In this document: positions 61,887 through 64,000 of the stretch, piece by piece
Position numbering within the stretch: position 1 is the first letter of the stretch
How the letters are laid out: every line of letters begins with the position of its first letter
Source of the DNA: an uncultured Ruminococcus sp.
GTDB lineage: Bacteria > Bacillota > Clostridia > Oscillospirales > Ruminococcaceae
DNA: 64,000 bases
Assembly (NCBI GenBank): GCA_934474025.1
Contig: CAKSMF010000005.1
Location: forward strand, 1-64,000
Direction of reading: 5' to 3'
Made by a program: the position numbers and the translations under genes
The notes under the pieces: generated by a model
What the model saw: only the letters and a program-made list of their open reading frames with translations
What the model was told of the DNA's origin: nothing
Databases searched by the model: none

Positions 61887-62618
61887 TTACATATTATTTG
61901 TTAAAAACATCAAAATTGACATAGCAGTTATTGGTGCTGTTTCACAACGGAGTATTCTTTTTCCGAGCCAGACTTGTACCGCACCGGAATTAACAGCATT
62001 AAGAATTTCTTCGGGGTCAAATCCTCCCTCACTTCCGATAACTAAACCGACTGATTTCACATCATTAAAATTGATATCATTGAATTTTTTACCGCCCTGT
62101 TCTTCATAAAGAATTATAGTGCGGTCAAGTTCCTGCATCATATCAATAGCTTTTTTGTATGTTATTATTGGTGTGACTTCCGGAATAATTCCTCTGCCGG
62201 ACTGTTTGGCAGCCTGTTCGGCTATTTTTTGAAGACGTGGCAATTTTTTTGCGAATTCCTTTTCGTCCGGACGTGAAATACATCTTCTTGTAAGTATGGG
62301 GACTATTCTTGATACACCGAGTTCAACACTTTTCTGAATGATATATTCAAGCTTATCCATTTTAGGCATTGCCTGAAACAGTGTAACTTGTATATCAGGT
62401 TCAGTAGCACACGGAGCTTTTGAAATAAGGTCAAGATAGACTGTATCGGGAGTAATACTATTTATTGAACAGTTATAATCATATCCATTGCAACAAACAG
62501 TTATTTTTTCACCTTTTTTCATACGCAGAGAACGTCCTATATGATTAGCGTCACTTCCTGTAAGAATTATATTATTTTCATCAATATCATTTGTAAAGAA
62601 TCTTGACACATTTTTCAT
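61887..62618 (-). CDS. rsmE: 16S rRNA m3U1498 methyltransferase
   Basis: Methylates U1498 of 16S rRNA. The 243 residues begin SRFFTNDIDENNIILTGSDANHIGRSLRMKKGE (quoted here in part: PUA-like domain), followed by the SPOUT domain with VSRIVPILTRRCI, IGSEGGFDPEE and LGKRILRCETAPITAM, the knot that binds SAM. The length is normal. AGATG and weak purines precede the ATG. It ends before the small acidic gene's start by ~100 nt. Confidence 0.94.
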   Translation of the reverse strand: MKNVSRFFTNDIDENNIILTGSDANHIGRSLRMKKGEKITVCCNGYDYNCSINSITPDTVYLDLISKAPCATEPDIQVTLFQAMPKMDKLEYIIQKSVELGVSRIVPILTRRCISRPDEKEFAKKLPRLQKIAEQAAKQSGRGIIPEVTPIITYKKAIDMMQELDRTIILYEEQGGKKFNDINFNDVKSVGLVIGSEGGFDPEEILNAVNSGAVQVWLGKRILRCETAPITAMSILMFLTNNM

Positions 62619-62809
62619 CTCCGTATAAAAAAGTATTTTTATAATTATATCATATAATTACATATTTTGCAAGTGAAAATTGAATGAAAATTTACATTAT
62701 TTGAAAAAACCTCCGTTATATTATACAATGAAATATGTATATTTTTGATATTTATTCCAAAAAAGTCTGCTATTCTATAATTGTACACAATTTATTAACA
62801 AATTATTCG

Positions 62810-62825
62810 GATTTTATGCTATAAT
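62810..62825 (+). promoter_or_regulatory. Extended -10 promoter of the GH9 gene
   Basis: TATGC directly before TATAAT (62820-62825) gives the TGn extended -10. A weak TTAACA lies 19 bp upstream (62795-62800). Confidence 0.6.
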
Positions 62826-62880
62826 TATAATAGCTTTATATGGTTTTAAAAAATTTAAAATTTTGAGAGGAGTAATAATT

Positions 62881-64000
62881 ATGTTCAAAGGAAAACTCAA
62901 AAATAAACTTGCAGTTTTTGCAACATCTGCTGTTATGGCTGTAAGTTCTGTTGCAGGAGTCGTTCCCTCTGCAATGGCTGACAGTGATTTAGGACTTGAC
63001 AACTATGCTAAACTTTTACAATATTCGTTATATTTCTATGATGCTAACTATTGTGGAATCGGTGCGGGCGAAAAATCCCATATTGCATGGCGTGACGACT
63101 GTCACACAGAAAATATCGCTAATGGCGGTTTCCATGATGCAGGTGACGGAATTATCTGCGGTCTTACAGAAGGCTTTACTGCTTCAACTCTCGGCTGGCT
63201 CTACTACGAATACAAGGACGAATTCCAGAAAACAGGTACTTATGCTCACCTTAAAGATATAACCAATGAATTTGCACAATTCTTTAAGAACTGCACTACT
63301 CTTGACGCAGACGGAAATGTTACCAATTTTATTTATGAAATAGGTGATGACGGTATAGACCACGGCAAATGGCGTGCTCCTGAACTTATGCCACAAAGAG
63401 GAAGCAATGAATACTATTCCACAACCAACGGTGCAAGCAATGTTGCCGCACAATACGCCGCAGCACTCGCTCAGAACTATATAAACTTCGGTAATGAAGA
63501 AGACCTGAATTATGCAAAGGCTCTTTATGCATTTGCTGCAAAATATCGTACCATGACTTATGAACAGTCAACATATACTGATAAAAGCGTTGAAGATGAT
63601 ATAGCTTGGGCAGCAGGCTGGCTTTACCTCGCAACCAACGAACAGCCTTATCTTGATGCTAACAGCAAGGATACAAGCACAACTAACGATTGGGTAAATG
63701 ATTACTATTACGGCGGTGTATGGCTTGGTGCAGCTATCATTAATGCTGAAATCACTGGTAACTGGGATAAACCTGTAAACTATATCCAAAGTGTTGTTAA
63801 CAGCAACCAGAATAAATTCTATGTTATGAATTCATGGGGCAGTGCAAGACATAATACGCTTATGCAGACTTGTGCAATGATTGCTACAAAGCATAAAGAA
63901 GATTCCGGAGCTGATTTTTCTGAATGGTGCAAGGGTCAGATGGATATGATTCTTGGTAAAAACAATGCTAATGTTTGCCTTGTTGTAGGTTATAATGATG
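62881..64000 (+). CDS. Glycoside hydrolase family 9 protein (partial, runs off window)
   Basis: The first 373 residues of a secreted GH9 endoglucanase-type enzyme. Signal peptide (about 1-33, cleavage near AMA-DSD), then the GH9 barrel: YSLYFYDANYCG, WRDDCHT, the catalytic Asp motif GGFHDAGDG, GFTASTLGWLYYEYKD, and late MDMILGKNNANVCLVVGYN. The frame is open to the end; GAGAGGAG precedes the ATG. Usual GH9 has DAGDHVKFGLP; here it is DAGDGIICGLT, the variant found in some Ruminococcus enzymes. A dockerin is expected beyond the window. Confidence 0.93.
   Translation, partial: MFKGKLKNKLAVFATSAVMAVSSVAGVVPSAMADSDLGLDNYAKLLQYSLYFYDANYCGIGAGEKSHIAWRDDCHTENIANGGFHDAGDGIICGLTEGFTASTLGWLYYEYKDEFQKTGTYAHLKDITNEFAQFFKNCTTLDADGNVTNFIYEIGDDGIDHGKWRAPELMPQRGSNEYYSTTNGASNVAAQYAAALAQNYINFGNEEDLNYAKALYAFAAKYRTMTYEQSTYTDKSVEDDIAWAAGWLYLATNEQPYLDANSKDTSTTNDWVNDYYYGGVWLGAAIINAEITGNWDKPVNYIQSVVNSNQNKFYVMNSWGSARHNTLMQTCAMIATKHKEDSGADFSEWCKGQMDMILGKNNANVCLVVGYND

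Overview
The window comes from a low-GC, Gram-positive anaerobe of the Clostridia, most likely a Ruminococcus or close relative. Three things support this. Two proteins end in type I dockerin domains, one of them a CBM22-GH10 xylanase, and a GH9 enzyme runs off the right edge, so the organism degrades plant fibre and probably builds a cellulosome. The type II fatty-acid cluster uses FabK rather than FabI. Gene order around secG-rnr and yabPQ-divIC-yabR is typical of Firmicutes. The assignment is inferred from gene content; no 16S or other species marker is present.

Layout, left to right. 1-308: the 3' end of what looks like a 5S rRNA, two tandem terminators and a promoter. 309-10224: a Wzz-topology membrane protein, a potABCD polyamine importer, an AEC-family permease, secG, rnr and a lipoprotein gene. 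10348-14216: a Na/phosphate cotransporter, then leftward glmM and a membrane protein gene. 14217-14894 is non-coding and can fold into a candidate structured RNA. 14895-16987: rnhA (apparently with an ATT start), iscS and iscU. 17033-17317 is a FeoA-like gene.

17349-24250 holds nine leftward, tightly packed genes for phage head and packaging proteins (small and large terminase, portal, coat, protease) followed by three small proteins and a baseplate-hub-like protein. There is no integrase, lysis gene, tail tube or tape measure, yet no reading frame is broken. 24460-33276 is the leftward fatty-acid operon fabH-fabK-(zinc ribbon)-fabG-fabF-accB-fabZ-accC-accD-accA-acpP, with fabD divergent and followed by aroE, aroK, an amidohydrolase and a secreted dockerin protein with leucine-rich repeats.

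37908-43908 looks like an island. It carries a response regulator, ABC transporter and histidine kinase operon of the antimicrobial-peptide-sensing type, decayed sequence and a HEPN-like gene, and it is bounded by two copies of an ~80-bp terminator-containing repeat. The right third has rpsI/rplM, the xylanase, lipoproteins, guaB, azlCD, two membrane-anchored BspA-like proteins, the yabPQ-divIC-yabR sporulation/division cluster, typA, three tRNA genes (Pro, Thr, Tyr), rsmE and the start of the GH9 gene. A fossil tandem duplication sits between azlD and the BspA-like genes.

Start codons were chosen from Shine-Dalgarno spacing and family N-termini. They often differ from the longest open frame, and this is stated entry by entry.
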